A stretch of DNA of 64,000 bases from Ustilaginoidea virens. Its lineage: Eukaryota > Ascomycota > Sordariomycetes > Hypocreales > Clavicipitaceae. The stretch covers positions 62,001-126,000 of the forward strand of contig NC_057318.1 in the NCBI RefSeq assembly GCF_000687475.1. The letters are read 5' to 3'. Shown piece after piece: positions 11,633-23,755 of the stretch; position 1 is the first letter of the stretch, and each line of letters starts with the position of its first letter. The notes beneath the pieces were generated by a model. That model was not told the origin of the DNA and did not search any database. It worked only from the letters and a program-made list of their open reading frames with translations. The position numbers and the translations under genes are program-made.

Positions 11633-12337
11633 GTAGCGAAAACAAGAGCAAAATTATGGAACGTCCGAAGTGGGAATCGGCAAAGAAAGGCGGACGCGTG
11701 TTCTGATTCCGTGAGCCGGTGGAGAGGTAATGCCTGGGCTGTTAGTTGAAGCTGGTCAATCCGCTTGTGCCGGGCGACGTGAGGATGGTAGCTGACAAAA
11801 TGGCTGGGAGTCTTCACAGTGCCGTGACGAAGCCTGGGTTAGCTTCAAGTGGGAGCTGGGGGGTGGCGGTGGCTGTTAACAAACGGAAACGGTCCAAATC
11901 CGCTCGGGGGGCATTTCCGTCGTAGTGAATGGCGCTTTGGTAAGGCAAAGGCATCCGGCATTTCAAGCAGAGACCAGGGGCTTGACAGGTTGAAAGGACG
12001 AGTCTACTCTGCACAAGCAACCCAGGGCGGAGCGAGGCCGCGAACTCCAGCAAAATACAGGGATTCGGACTTTCCCGGGCATTAGGGCGGGCCACCCGCG
12101 GTCTACGGTCCCACAAAGCAAAAGAACAGCACAGACCAAAAGTTCAAACGGAATTGTGGCGGAGACAGCTTTTCCTGTGGCTAAACTATCCCAGCAAGAA
12201 ATCAGTCTTGTGGCGCCTTCAGTTGATGCCGCGCAATTGACTCCATTTCTGGTCCGTCGACCTGCTCTGCCATCAATCATCGCCACTGCTCCAGTCATAC
12301 CAAGACAAGCGTGCCACGGCACACTACTTCATTCACC
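11633..12337. promoter_or_regulatory. divergent promoter region, akr1 / SRP receptor beta
   Basis: 705 bases between two divergent start codons. Open frames inside (for example 11963-12322 minus) are shadows without domains. No specific regulatory site is recognised. Confidence 0.5.
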
Positions 12338-13195
12338 ATGGCATCCCTGTCACGAATCGCCGAACTGCTTCTCACGCCATCCATTCCCGTCTTCCTCATC
12401 GGTCTTGTCGTCATACTCGGCGCGCCCATCCTCCTCCACCTTGCCCTCTCCTCATCCTCCACGTACACCGTCCCTCCGACCATTGTCCTCATCGGGCCTG
12501 ACAACTCTGGCAAAACCTCGCTTCTCACCCTCCTCGAGCGCGGCACCAAACCCGCCGAAACACACACCACGCAAGCCCCTCAATCTGTCGAGTTGAACGC
12601 CTCCACCGACGCCCATCTCAAGACATCCTTCAGGAATCATCGAGACTCCACAGGCACCTACACCAAGTTCCTCCTCGTCGATACACCCGGCCACGGAAAA
12701 CTTCGCAATATGGCCATGGGCCAGCTCAGCCGGTCCGAGAGGCTAAAAGGTGTCGTGTTCATGGCGGATGCCGCTGCGCTGGGAGAGCAGGAGACGCTCG
12801 TGTCGACGGCAGCCTACCTGTACGATGTGCTACTGCTCCTGCAGAAGAAGGCTACTGAAAAGGGCAAGACCAAGGCGGTGGCCCCTGTGTTGGTTGCAGC
12901 AAACAAGATGGATCTGTTTACGGCACTGCCTGCCAGTCGGGTCAAGGCTCAGCTGGAAAACGAACTGAGCCGTATTCGCCGGTCAAGAAGCAAGGGTCTC
13001 TTGGATTCCGGCGTTGGCGTGGATGAGATTGGTTCGGAGGAGAAGGACACATGGCTGGGAGAATATGGATCTGAAAAGTTTGCGTTCCAGCAGATGATGG
13101 AATTTGATATTGATGTGCAAGTTATCGGCGGGAGTGTCACGGCGCATGAAGCTGATGTAGATGAGTGGTGGTGGTGGATGGCCCAACGGACATAA
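12338..13195 (+). CDS. srp102: signal recognition particle receptor subunit beta
   Basis: ER membrane GTPase that anchors the SRP receptor alpha subunit for co-translational targeting. Single exon, 285 residues. The ATG at 12338 (CACCATGG) is chosen over the longer frame that begins on GTG. One N-terminal membrane segment (about 15-37) precedes a Ras-like G domain: P-loop GPDNSGKTS (53-61), DTPGHGKLR for G3, and ANKMDLF for G4. SRP receptor beta has a truncated, Arf-like G domain, and length and order fit. It ends 0.3 kb from the convergent cystathionine beta-synthase gene. Confidence 0.93.
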   Translation: MASLSRIAELLLTPSIPVFLIGLVVILGAPILLHLALSSSSTYTVPPTIVLIGPDNSGKTSLLTLLERGTKPAETHTTQAPQSVELNASTDAHLKTSFRNHRDSTGTYTKFLLVDTPGHGKLRNMAMGQLSRSERLKGVVFMADAAALGEQETLVSTAAYLYDVLLLLQKKATEKGKTKAVAPVLVAANKMDLFTALPASRVKAQLENELSRIRRSRSKGLLDSGVGVDEIGSEEKDTWLGEYGSEKFAFQQMMEFDIDVQVIGGSVTAHEADVDEWWWWMAQRT

Positions 13196-13522
13196 GTCTG
13201 TTTATTGAATTGTGAGTTGGCATACTGCAATAGAAACATCGTACTTCGATAGAACCGTCATGTGTAACGCATACTCTGCAAAGAGATTCGAATCAAGTGC
13301 TTCACACCTGTGGGCGGAAAACATGTTCCCGATATTCAAATATAGTGTAACATGTAACGAAATACTTTTAGATGCCTCTTCGTAGATGTCAAGTCTACGT
13401 ATGACCCGCGCCAAGCCAAGCTAATCGTGAAATACGCCTCCAGATCAAAAAGAAAAAAAATACGCCCAGTAGTGACCTGAAAAGAACAACAGACACACAA
13501 AGCCTCCATGGATTATAGGAAT
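13196..13522. other. convergent intergenic region
   Basis: 327 bases between two 3' ends, AT-rich, with no gene seen. Expected to hold both terminators. Confidence 0.6.
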
Positions 13523-14321
13523 TTATATCTTGCTAACCATCCAAGTCAGCAAATCGACCTTTGTGACAATAGCAATAGGCTTGGACAAGGAATTCTTGTC
13601 GGTGCCAGAGTCGGTAACAACAGCAGCACTGTTCCACTCCAAGAACTTGCTTAGCGTAGAGAGGGGAGTCTCCAGCGTAATCTCGACAAATTTTCTTTTG
13701 GGGCCGGCCGTGTTTTGGCACACGGCGGCGCTTTGTCGAGAATCAGTGACAATTTCGTCGAGGTGGCGAAAGTCAAACATGACGTCGCTGACGGGACTTG
13801 TTGGAGTAGCCCGACCGCGGGAGATGTAGGAGAGGAGGTTACCAAGGGTGACAAGACCGACGAGCTTCTGCGAGGCGGCGGACAGGACGGGGAGTTGGTC
13901 GAAGCCTTTGTCGCGCATAGTCTCTATGGCCTCGGAGCAGGAAGCGGTATTGGCCACCGAAGTGACGGGCTTGAGACGAAGAGAGGCGATTGTTGCGCCG
14001 GCGTAAGGGTCAGCCGAGTCGGTCTTGTTGGAGACGGAGGCTTTGAAACCGTTGGAGGCGAGGAGACCGTTGGCAGCGAGCCAGTCGTCGTCGGCAAATT
14101 TGGACAAGTAGCTACGGATGCTGTCGGGCAGAACAACGACGACTACATCGCCCTTTTTGAAGCCGTAGTCCTTGACGGCCTTGAGCATGGCGGCCATGGC
14201 GGAGCCGGAGCTGCCGCCGACGAGGAGCCCTTCTTCAGAAATGAGGCGTCTCGCGAGGACAAAGGATTCTTCGTCGTCAGTCTTGTACCATTTGTCGACA
14301 ATCTCGCGCTCAAGCACATCT

Positions 14322-14356
<35 letters not shown>

Positions 14357-15125
14357 AGGCTGGTTGGCGTGCTCCTTATTAAGGGTCTCTGGCAAAGCCA
14401 GGATGCTGCCTTGCGGATCCGCAGCGATGATCTTGACGTCTTTGTTATGCTTCTTCAAGCCGCGCGCAATGCCTGTGATGGTGCCACCTGTGCCGGCACC
14501 CGCCACCACAGCTGTGACCCTCCCATCCGTCTGCTCCCAGATCTCCTCGGCGGTGCCGTGCTCGTGGGCCAGCGGGTTATCAGAGTTCCCGTACTGGTCA
14601 AGAATGTGCGCATTGGGAATCTCCTTCTCTAGCCGGCGCGCCACGCCGATATGCGACTCGGGAGCATCCCAGGCAGCTTGGGTGGGAGTGCGGATGATGG
14701 TTGCGCCGAGCGCTCGCAGCACCGAGACTTTCTCTGCAGACATTTTCTCGGGCATCGTGATGATGGTTTTGTAGCCTTTGATGGCGCCGACAAGGGCCAG
14801 ACCGATGCCACTGGTGAGAGCAGTTAGCATCACTATTCCTCCGTCCTCAGGCAGGGACATACGTGTTGCCGCTGGTGGGCTCGATCAGAGTATCGCCAGG
14901 CTTTATTCTTCCACTCCTTTCGGCTTGCTCTATCATGCGCAGGGCGATTCTGTCCTTGACACTGCCTCCAGCGCTGAACAGCTCCGTCTTTGCGTAGACG
15001 TCGCATTCAACGCCCAGGGACTGGGGCACTTTGTTGAGTCGAACGAGCGGAGTATTTCCAATCAGCTCAATGGCGGACAGGACCGTGGCAGGCTTGCGCC
15101 CGACGCGGGGCACTCCGTCACTCAT
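13523..15125 (-). CDS. cys4: cystathionine beta-synthase
   Basis: PLP enzyme that condenses serine and homocysteine to cystathionine (transsulfuration, cytosol). Exons 15125-14863 and 14810-13523, one 52-base GT-AG intron interrupting the TSGNTG substrate loop; 516 residues. Visible features are the PLP lysine K57 in SAGGSVKDR, the TSGNTGIG loop, the PLP phosphate loop GTGGTITG, and GGSSGSAM near the end of the catalytic core. Two CBS domains follow (about 375-510), as in eukaryotic CBS rather than cysteine synthase. No N-terminal haem-binding extension is present, as in yeast Cys4. Confidence 0.95.
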
Positions 15126-15589
15126 GATGGGATTCGTGGCTTTGTATCAAAATGAGCAGATTGAGCGAATGTGCAAAAGAAAATCCGAGGCATTTATCTG
15201 TGTTTGGGGTTAAGGGAGGGAAATAACGGCAGAATCAATGGCAAGGGTTGGAAAAGTGGGTGGCGAAACCTGTTCCTGGACCTCTCGGCATCCAAACTTT
15301 CTTTTCGTTCGTTCGCCGTGCCTCGAGGGCGGGCGGGTCGTGCTTTGCAATGCCGAAGCTATGCGCGTAATCATTGGCCAACGCACATGCAGCTTGAATT
15401 ACACTTCCACAGTCGTGTCAAGTCATTCGCAAGCGAATTCTTCTTTTCTTTTCGTCAGTCTCGGTTGAGACTTGCGTCTCTTGAATACAAAAGTTGTCCA
15501 ACTCGTCGCAAACTACGGTTTCCAAAACGACGGCTAGCAAAGCTCACATGTAAATCTCAACACAACTCGGCTCTTTATTTTTTTTTTTA
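15126..15589. promoter_or_regulatory. cystathionine beta-synthase promoter region
   Basis: About 460 bases upstream of the CBS start codon, with a T-tract at about 15,578-15,589. No gene is supported. Confidence 0.4.
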
Positions 15590-15886
15590 AAGCGTTTGCT
15601 CGTTCTGCTGCAATGCCTCGTCTGTGTCCTCATTCTCTTTTTGTTCCCCTTTTGCGTTCGCCTCTGCTGTCGCGTCCGTGAACCGCTGGTTTCTGCACAG
15701 ATCATCCATCGTTCGATCGGGCAGTGATGGGGTGAAGAAACCAAGAGGCATCATCATCGTTGAAGATATATCCTTGCCTAGGTCGGCAATGCAACTCGAT
15801 ATTGCTTGTTTCTTCACCATCTCCTCTGAAGTGTTAATCAGACTTTTGAACAGCGTCCAAGACGTTGGGGAGAGATGGACGGACAT
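15590..15886 (-). pseudogene. possible gene remnant, unknown function
   Basis: A 99-codon frame with a real ATG at 15886 and a Glu/Gln-rich, hydrophilic C terminus. Coding-like sequence continues upstream to about 16,200, but in broken pieces on different frames with stops between them. I read this as either the last exon of a gene whose upstream exons I cannot join, or a decayed gene. No domain is recognised. It lies in the promoter side of cystathionine beta-synthase. Confidence 0.25.
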
Positions 15887-17243
15887 GAACGTCGGGTAGC
15901 ATCTGTCGGTGATGCGAAGATAGCAACATGGGTTGCATCAGATCCCGCTCGTTGACAAGACCCCAGGGCAGACGGTGGTCATGATGAAGCCAGATTTGTG
16001 AGCCTGGACAATCGAGAGCTCACCTGTCTCCATGTCGCAGCTAAGGTATGGCATGAGCCTGCAGACTATCCTCGGTGGCGTATGCAACCTCTTCGCCTAG
16101 GACGCTGCAGACCAGAAATGGAAAGCTTGGATGTCAGAGACCCAGATGGTCTGGATTGAAGTATAGAAGGCTGAGGTTTTCGACGTTGCAGGTTATGAAT
16201 CGCATATATTCGAGCAGTTCATCGCATCTTAACACAATACCTAGTCATGAGCCAGGCATGAGATATTCACGTGTAAGCAGCACTGAGAGGATTAGGCGTG
16301 CAGTTTTCTGCTTGTAGAAGGTAGGAATGGGCAGTTTCCGCTCTGTCCACCCTGAACAATTGCGTTCTTGAACACCAGACCCTTTCTTGCTTGCCCTTAG
16401 ATGTCTTCGCAATTCTCCAGGCAAAGCTCTCGCTTCCCGGCTTCTATTACTCCTACATGCTCTTGCCTGATTCATACTTTTATAAAAATCTTTTCATGTA
16501 TTTCATGTATTAGGGTCAATTGGCTTAAGTAGGGGTCAGAAATTTATTTCTGTTGAGTTACTTAGCCATCTATTGCTGCTACATGTCACATTTGTAGGAC
16601 TTGGCCAAGGCGCGATTAGGTAAGCAATAGATTTCAGGCGCGTTCTTTTGCCTCTGCCCCCTCACTTCACTTAACCCATTTGATATTTCCCCTCATCTAC
16701 TACCAAGCAACCTATTGGTCGAGACAAGCTATGACGCCGTCAAAATTTCGGGCCTATATGCGTTACACACGCAAAGACGGGATGCGATTTGCGATACCCT
16801 CATGCCAAGACGGTCGCAGGACAAAAGGCCCGCTGGCAACCAAGTTGAAAACCACAAGTATGGATCTGCAATCAGGCTGCGATGTCATCACGTCGCCTGC
16901 GTCCTCTCGTCTAATGCGTGGCGCGACGCCCAACAATGGCCAAGCACTCTCTACCTCCTAAACGAACCGCCCGTCAATTGCCAAGCAACTCTCCACCTCC
17001 CAAATACAGCATTATTGTTATGAGCTGCCTGATTTGGCTCGCTACCGACTACCTCCATCGTAGTGCTTGCAACGACCCGCAAAAATAACTTTGGGCAGGA
17101 CTGAGAATTTGGCGCGGCACAAGCGCAGGATTACACCTTACTATAAAGACCCTCAAGGTGTTTGAAGCCTCGGGCATGTCTTTTCCAACATCTCCTATGA
17201 GGCTTGCTAGCCAATTCACAGCCATTGCATTGGATCTGCGCCG
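15887..17243. other. intergenic region upstream of M28 peptidase
   Basis: About 1.36 kb. The left part holds broken coding-like pieces on the minus strand that may belong to the remnant at 15590-15886. The rest shows no gene and includes the peptidase promoter. Confidence 0.4.
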
Positions 17244-18917
17244 ATGATGAAATTCTTCAAGAGCTTGCTGTATACGTGTGTGTTGTCGGCTGTGTCCGCC
17301 ACAGACGAGCTTACGCCTGATAAAGCAGAAGCCGACATTCAGCAAGATGGGTAAGAGCCATGCAGGTGCAGGATATGCATTGACTGGAGCACTGGGCCAA
17401 GGACTAGCTAACACTGACAACAGGTTGCGAAACGTGCTGTGGAACTTGAACAAGATTGCCAACGACAATGGCGGCAACCGCGCGTTTGGCACACCCGGCT
17501 ACAAAGCTTCGCTGGATTTTATCCTCGAGCGTGCTGTCAGGCGCTTCGGCAAACACATGGATACCTACCTCCAGCCCTTCAATCACTTGTTTCACCGCGT
17601 AAACCGCATACAGCTCCAGGGCCCAGACGGCAATGATGTGTATGTTGTGTCGCTAATGTACAACCCGGCCACCCCTCTACCTGGAGGGCTTAGCGGGGAG
17701 CTGGTTAATATTCCTGTCGACGACGTCCGTGGATCCGGTTGCTTTGAGGACCAGTGGGCGGGGATTGATGCCAGGGGTAAAATAGCTCTGGTGAAGCGTG
17801 GGATTTGCGCATTTGCAGACAAGGCCAAGCTGGCCCAGGGCCACGGTGCTATCGCCGTGGTTTTCTACAACAATGCTCCTGGTAAGCAGTACGGCAGTGC
17901 CACGCTCGGCGCTGCAAACGTTGGCAAGCTCATCCCCTCGGGTTTGGTGCCTCTTGAGGACGGCCAAGCATGGATGGGGCGTCTTTCACAGGGCGAGAAG
18001 CTAGCAGTCACACTCGTCGTGGATACTACGTCCGAAACTCGGCCTTCTTGGAACATCATCTCCGAGACAAAGGAGGGGGACCCTAACAACGTGGTCATGC
18101 TGGGTGCGCACCTGGACAGCGTCCTTGCTGGCCCGGGTATCAATGACGACGGAAGCGGTACCGCCGCTCTCGTGGAAATCATGGGTTCCTTTAAGAAGTA
18201 CAAGGGCTTCAGGAACAAGGTCCGTTTTGCGTGGTGGGGAGCCGAAGAGTACGTTGCAATCACCGACTGTTTTTTTTTATAACTTTCCATGGCGATAAAG
18301 GGGCTAATGGCCGGCACTAGGAGTGGCCTGGTCGGTTCCCTACACTATGGGTCGAAACTCACCGAGGCCGAAGCTGACAAGATCCGATTCTACTTTAATT
18401 ACGACATGATTGGCTCCCCAAAGCCGTCCTATACCGTGTATGCCGATAACGACGCTCACCGTGTTGGCGCTTCTCCCTTGTTGGATTATCTCAAGGCGAA
18501 GGGTAAACCTGCTGAAACCAAGTACGAAAAGCCCCGGCACCTTGTCTTGTACGGTTGCATATCTGACGTTGTGGCAGGAAGTTCGGCACCTCGTCCGACT
18601 ACGTCGCCTTTCTCAAGCTCGGAATTCCTTCATCTGGCCTCTTTACCGGAGCTGGTGCGCCAGCCGATGCATGCTACCATCTAGCATGCGACACCACCGA
18701 CAACATTGACTGGGATGCCATTACGGTCAACACCAGAGCCGCCGCCCGTGCTGCCGCCCAATTTGCCTTGAGCCTGGACGGAGTTCCGCAGAGGAACAAG
18801 ACGACTCTCAATCCGGGAAGCAAAAGAGGCATCTGGCGGACTTTTGACTCATGGGCCGACACGGTTGAGATTGCGGAAAAGATGCACAAGTGCGGATCGG
18901 GCGAGAGGACTACATGA
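17244..18917 (+). CDS. secreted M28 aminopeptidase with PA domain
   Basis: Zinc aminopeptidase of family M28 (aminopeptidase Y/leucine aminopeptidase type), secreted, trimming N-terminal residues from peptides. Exons 17244-17350, 17424-18248, 18321-18521 and 18578-18917; 490 residues. A signal peptide (about 1-19) follows tandem ATG codons at 17244 and 17247. A PA domain (about 100-235) is inserted before the catalytic core. Zinc/catalytic residues are H265 and D267 (GAHLDS), D277 (NDDGSG), E310-E311 (AEE), the D of YDMIG, and the H of CYHLACDT. The last intron is placed at 18522-18577 (56 bases) because it restores the conserved KFGTSSDYVAF segment. A shorter 29-base alternative is unlikely. 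The protein ends with a normal C-terminal tail. Confidence 0.92.
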
Positions 18918-19684
18918 ATTTGCAGGGTGCATGAGCGAGTTGGGCGGTGGCGAAGTTAATTATAGGGGCGATGAGTTGTCGTGCCATGGCAAGAGATGAA
19001 ATTTCAAGTTAGTCGACGTGATGGATGCATTCACCTAGGGCAATCCTTCCAGTATTTTGTTGGTTGGTTTCCCTTGCTTTGCAAGCTCCCACGCTTTGGC
19101 GCCAATAATGCAAACTTGGCTTATTCAAACCCACAACCACAATTCTTCGCACGGCTATCAGAATCCGGGACGGAGCTGTACAGGTCGAATTCAGTTTCCC
19201 CCAAGTCGTCTGCCCCCGCCGTTTGTACGCCCAGTGCGGAATGTCCTGCTTTCACTCGATGAAAGATGTTGATTGACCGACCAGACATCACTAGGGCAGT
19301 TGTCTCCCTCTATACAATTCGTGTAAAACGCGGAAGAGCCCACTGTTTCGTTTATTGCGTCTAATCTAACCACTGTTCTAATTTGTATTCGGAAAAAACA
19401 ACCTCGTCTAGCTCTAACCCTAATCAGATGATGCGGGGAAAAACCGTAAAATAATCTTCATCCGGGCCAGCTGTTTTAATGGCCAGCCCTATTAGGGCGG
19501 TCGAACCATCGGTCACACGGTTAAATCTTATGGTCAAATCGTAGGCATATAATGAAAATCCTTTACGTGTTCATTGCTACATGATCTCCGGCCCTGCTTC
19601 ATACTTCCCCCTCCATTTCCCCCTCCTTCATTCCCTCTTCTTTTCTCTTCTTACTTGGGCATATCTCCAAAGCCGCAAAGAATA
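18918..19684. other. convergent intergenic region at island border
   Basis: About 770 bases between the peptidase and the first small secreted protein gene, which is convergent with it. Nothing gene-like is seen. A pyrimidine-rich stretch lies at about 19,600-19,655. The accessory region begins here. Confidence 0.5.
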
Positions 19685-20077
19685 TCAATAAATTCGACTT
19701 ATCGAACATAGGCTGTTTAGGCTAACGCCAAGGTTGTACAGGCTCTCGAATGTGGTTGTATAGGGATACGACTCAGAATACATCTTGTTGACTTCCTGGT
19801 AAAAAATATCACCCTTAATAGAAGTTTCATCCTTAAGAAAATCTTTTTCGTCCGAGCAGCGAAGGCAGAACGACATTGCATCCGTAAGGAGTTGCTTAAT
19901 CCAGACAGTTGGATCTTCCATTCCCAGGAGGCTTGCGAGTCTGTTCTCGTTATTGAAATCCCTCGTTCTTTTCATTTTTGATAAAATGTCTTGACAAGAA
20001 GCGTTGGTATCCCAAGCCGAGCTAACGTGGATTAAAGTAGCTACTGGCAGAAGGAACGTAGCTTTGTTGATATGCAT
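19685..20077 (-). CDS. small secreted cysteine protein, island family copy 1
   Basis: 130 residues from the ATG at 20077; an in-frame upstream extension lacks a signal-like start. The first ~21 residues form a signal peptide ending in SSA-W. The mature part has the family pattern: first cysteine in SCQDIL, a tryptophan in VWIKQLL, the CxxC pair in FCLRCS, then YQEVNKM, YPY and a final cysteine in LNSLCS. Three relatives in this window share these positions (23.3, 39.2 and 40.8 kb). I recognise no described family or function. Size, secretion signal and cysteines are effector-like. This is the most divergent intact copy: it lacks the glycine of KLxxxAxPY and the tryptophan after it. Confidence 0.72.
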   Translation of the reverse strand: MHINKATFLLPVATLIHVSSAWDTNASCQDILSKMKRTRDFNNENRLASLLGMEDPTVWIKQLLTDAMSFCLRCSDEKDFLKDETSIKGDIFYQEVNKMYSESYPYTTTFESLYNLGVSLNSLCSISRIY

Positions 20078-23000
20078 ACTGAGTTTGGTTGAGCGAGCGC
20101 TGGAGCTGAAATTGTGAAAGTGGCTTGGGGCAGGCAAGGATAAATGCTTTTGGTCAAGTAGAATAAAGGAAATCAAAGTGAGAAGAGAAGTTAATCTGCC
20201 AAGTGAAGGCAGGTTTTGTCTCTGGAGAGAAATCGAAATATATATATATATCTGTATATATGTATGTATATCGTACAGTCTCGCTCTGCATTGTATATAA
20301 TGCTTTCCAATTCGGATCTCGGCTCCGTTTTTTAAACTCTGCCAGAGTCATGTTAGAAGGGAGCGACTTGTTGTTATTGCTTGTAGAATGTTGAAGCTCG
20401 CATAACCGGCCCCTATTGCGTAGTCCCTAACCTTATATCAGCCCTAACCTTATATCGGCCCATTTCCATGGCTAAAAGCCCTTATGTTACTGGAAGCCAC
20501 CTAAAACGTTTCGTGGTTCGTCCTGTATGGCGAATAATCTCATACGTTAAGAATCGGAGCGAATTATGTCACATCACTTATGCCCTGATCAAATCGAGGC
20601 GTTTTGAAGCCCTAGCGCACGCTTCTCGATATAAATGACTTATGATAGTTTTATACTGTCCTCGAACGACAATTTTAAAGCGCCAAGTTGAAGCCGTCGT
20701 GCCAAATAATTTAGCACTTGGCTTACTGCTGTTGTGCGCTAAAGTAGCGTATATTCTTGGCAACTATTCTTTTAGCAGGGCAAGTACGCGGTCCCCGCTA
20801 GCGCGATGCATCGGGAATAGCACGGGCTTGTGGTGTTCTAGGACGCTTCTATAAAATTGTGTTGCAGATCCTTACTACTTCTGGTAAGAAGCTTTCACTT
20901 ATAAAGAGTGAGCTAATGCTGTGCGCTAAAAAGCCTCAATTGTGTCAGGGCCTATCAGACTTTTACGATCTAGAACGTCCGGTCTAGCCGACATGCCATT
21001 GCGCCGCTGCAAGAGGGCAACGCGCTCCCGCTATAGCGGTTCTCAAGTGGCCTCGTGGTCGCGCTGATTGATTATGACAGTCGCGATTTGATTGGCGCGG
21101 GACGGTTAACAGGACCTTACTCGTGCTGAAAAGTGGGGCGTGGCGCGAGTACTACAAGCGTAGTAGGGGTTACGGGCTCAGGTCGAGTTAAAAAGTATTG
21201 GATTCAAACTTTTTATTGCTATAGACCATGACTCCAAGTCTAATATTTCTCTATACTAGTAGGGGAAAGAGTCACTATACTTAACTTCCACTGTGCGCGA
21301 TTTTACACATTGAAGTGTACGTATGTAATCTCATAATCAGCCACCCACCAATCAATCGTATCAAGACGGAACACACGGCAAATATTATAAGCGACCTTAG
21401 AAAGAATATCGCCACTGGCTCCTAGCATTAGATTACTATCTTCTGTTATATTATTATAAGGCAACAAATTAACGTACGTATAGGTTGCTTCTTATAAACT
21501 TAGTTTCACTACTCTAAATGGAAAGAATATACCCATGACCCTAGTCCTATTCTTTTTCCACTTCTTCCTTTGGTAAGAGTTATATGTCCACTGCGTTCTG
21601 CCCTATGATATCTCACATTTTATAGGTTCGATTTTTAGCAGTTCTTTTAATAACTACGTACAAAGATTGTGGTCCGACATGTAAGATGTCAACGTTTTGC
21701 GCTAGATTTTGAAGACGAAACCGCTCCATAAAACGCCATTTCATAATATAGTTGACAATCCCTGGATGACACAGATGCTTCTAAGAGTTCAGAGAAATTC
21801 TGTGAGAACTGTGCGGCTCTGAGAGCCAACGTCAATGTCGATACATTTGGATGGGAGATAGGAAATGCTTCTTAGTGAAGATCCGTATAAAAACGGCTGG
21901 AATACCGAGCCAGCCCTTGCGACGCATTGGACGCTTAAATTTCGTGCGGCTATATAGGCGGGAATAAAAACTAAGTGGATGGCTCTTTTTACGTTAAATC
22001 GTTTAGCTTGGTTTGCAGGATAGGCAGTATCGTGGTTGGGGTTAGAGTTGGGTGGGGGAGGGGGGAAAAGCGCCGGTCAGTGTTCGGATTCCTAGCATAG
22101 AAACAGGAAGACGGCCGCGAAACGGAATAAATGTCCAGGTATCCACTCTGGGGTCAGTGACTTGTGCATGCCGTCACGGTCCATGGAAGAGCATCCCATG
22201 CGGGGAGAAGGTGAAGGTCGGTTCGTGCATTGCGTCGCGCTGTATAACGGGGTGACGCCGGTTGAGGCCAAGGGATCAATCAGCGGCATCGAGCTCAAAG
22301 ACCAGCATGTAATGATGACAGATAGTGCGATGCTAATGCGCGCCAAGCTACGCGTTTGCGTCGGATTATGCCAAATCAGAGACCAAGTAATAGGCCGAAA
22401 TTGCAGCAGCAGCCAGTATGGCAGGAAACTGTGATGCACCGACAAGACGGATCAACCCCAGGATACGATGAGAGAAGCGCGAATTTCGGCAAGACTATCG
22501 GTCAAGGTTCACGGATGAGATTACCGTCAAGCGATGTGTTCTCAAGACCGACGCGGGAATCGCACTGAATACCAACAAACTTGATACTGAACGGTCCCGA
22601 CGAATGGACTAGCTTTCCAGCAGTGGCCAAGACTCGCAGGCCAGAGTCTCGTGGACACCAAGGGGATAAATATGCATGCATATTTTCTTAGCGATGGTTG
22701 TTCGTAGGACGTTTGGACATGGCATAACGGCGATAAGGCTTTGGAGGAGTTAAAGGGGGGGCAAGTCCAAGTCGTATATGCAGATGGGGATGGAATGACT
22801 TTGCAAAATCTGCCACGCACTTGTTCTCGACCTGGACAAGCAATCTTTTAACGCGAATAGTCTACACGGCCTTTTCCGAAAGTCTTGCTAGAATGCGCTT
22901 GCTCGGCGAGTTCTTGCGCTCTTGTATCCTAGGCACCGATCTGTCGGGGTTGGGCAGGCGAACGCGTGCCGACCTCTCGCCCCCTGGCATAGTGGCTGCT

Positions 23001-23295
23001 TCTGCTTCTGCTGCTGTACAATAGTTAGTTACATGTGCATCCAACTGACTCCCCATCTCCAAAATAACTAGGCTCAGGTTTTTGGTATGACTATCGGCAT
23101 ATCCTTTACATTCAATATAGCGTTTATATATAAGTATTTTCTTGCACATGAACCAGAATAAGAAGCCGCCTTATCCTGAATGCTAGTTATTAAATCTTCC
23201 TTATCTACTTGGCATCTCCAAACTGTCTTTACAAGTACTTATTGTACCCCAATCCGGCTTAGTCACACAACAACTACCAGAGACTTGGTGCTCCC
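20078..23295. other. gene-poor AT-rich island DNA
   Basis: About 3.2 kb without a supportable gene. The stretch 20,400-22,000 is AT-rich with stops in all frames and looks like mutated repeat DNA, but no family is recognised. A TA dinucleotide tract is at about 20,238-20,275. Open frames at 22,050-22,820 have no domains and poor composition. The right end should contain the terminator of copy 2. Confidence 0.45.
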
Positions 23296-23755
23296 TTACC
23301 CCGTGCTCGTCTCATTATATGGCGTTTGCTTTCCCGCAGTCGATGGATCAAAGCCGCAATCCCAACAAGGGCTCTCTTTACTTGTTTCGCATAAATTGTC
23401 CATTGCAGCGCCGAGTGCATCCTCGCTCTCCCAGGCACCCGTATATGGAGAGGCATCGTGAAACAACTTGCCCATTTCCCATTCAACAGTTCTTGGCTTA
23501 ACATAAACCGTGAGACTTGCACAAAGTTCGCAGAACTGCACTGCATTTTTGAGCGCCTGCTCAATCTTACCCATGTCATATATAAGGGGCGTCGTGAGGT
23601 CATCATCAATCGGGTTATCTTCAAGAATATCAAGCCTCTCTCGCGGTGAAAAGTGATTTTAAAAGCCCCCAGCATTGACCGTGCCCATAGTCCCAGGCGA
23701 TGCTAGTTTGGGTTAAAGCGGGTGCTAGCACAAGTAATGCGGCTTTAATATGCAT
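23296..23755 (-). pseudogene. small secreted cysteine protein, island family copy 2, frameshifted
   Basis: Relative of the 19.7, 39.2 and 40.8 kb genes. The ATG at 23755 opens a signal peptide and the first-cysteine region (QCWGLL). That frame stops after 42 codons, just past a GAGAGAG stretch at about 23,640-23,647. A second frame continues without a break to 23296 and holds the rest of the family pattern: FCELCAS, EMGKLFHDASPY, AWE, LGAAMDNLC. A single one-base indel in the GA repeat explains both, though a sequencing error or an unseen intron could too. The second part also has a tail not seen in other copies, with an extra CWDC. As read, the copy is broken. Confidence 0.65.

Noticed and set aside
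13715..14632. 305-codon plus-strand frame
   Set aside because: Antisense shadow of cystathionine beta-synthase.
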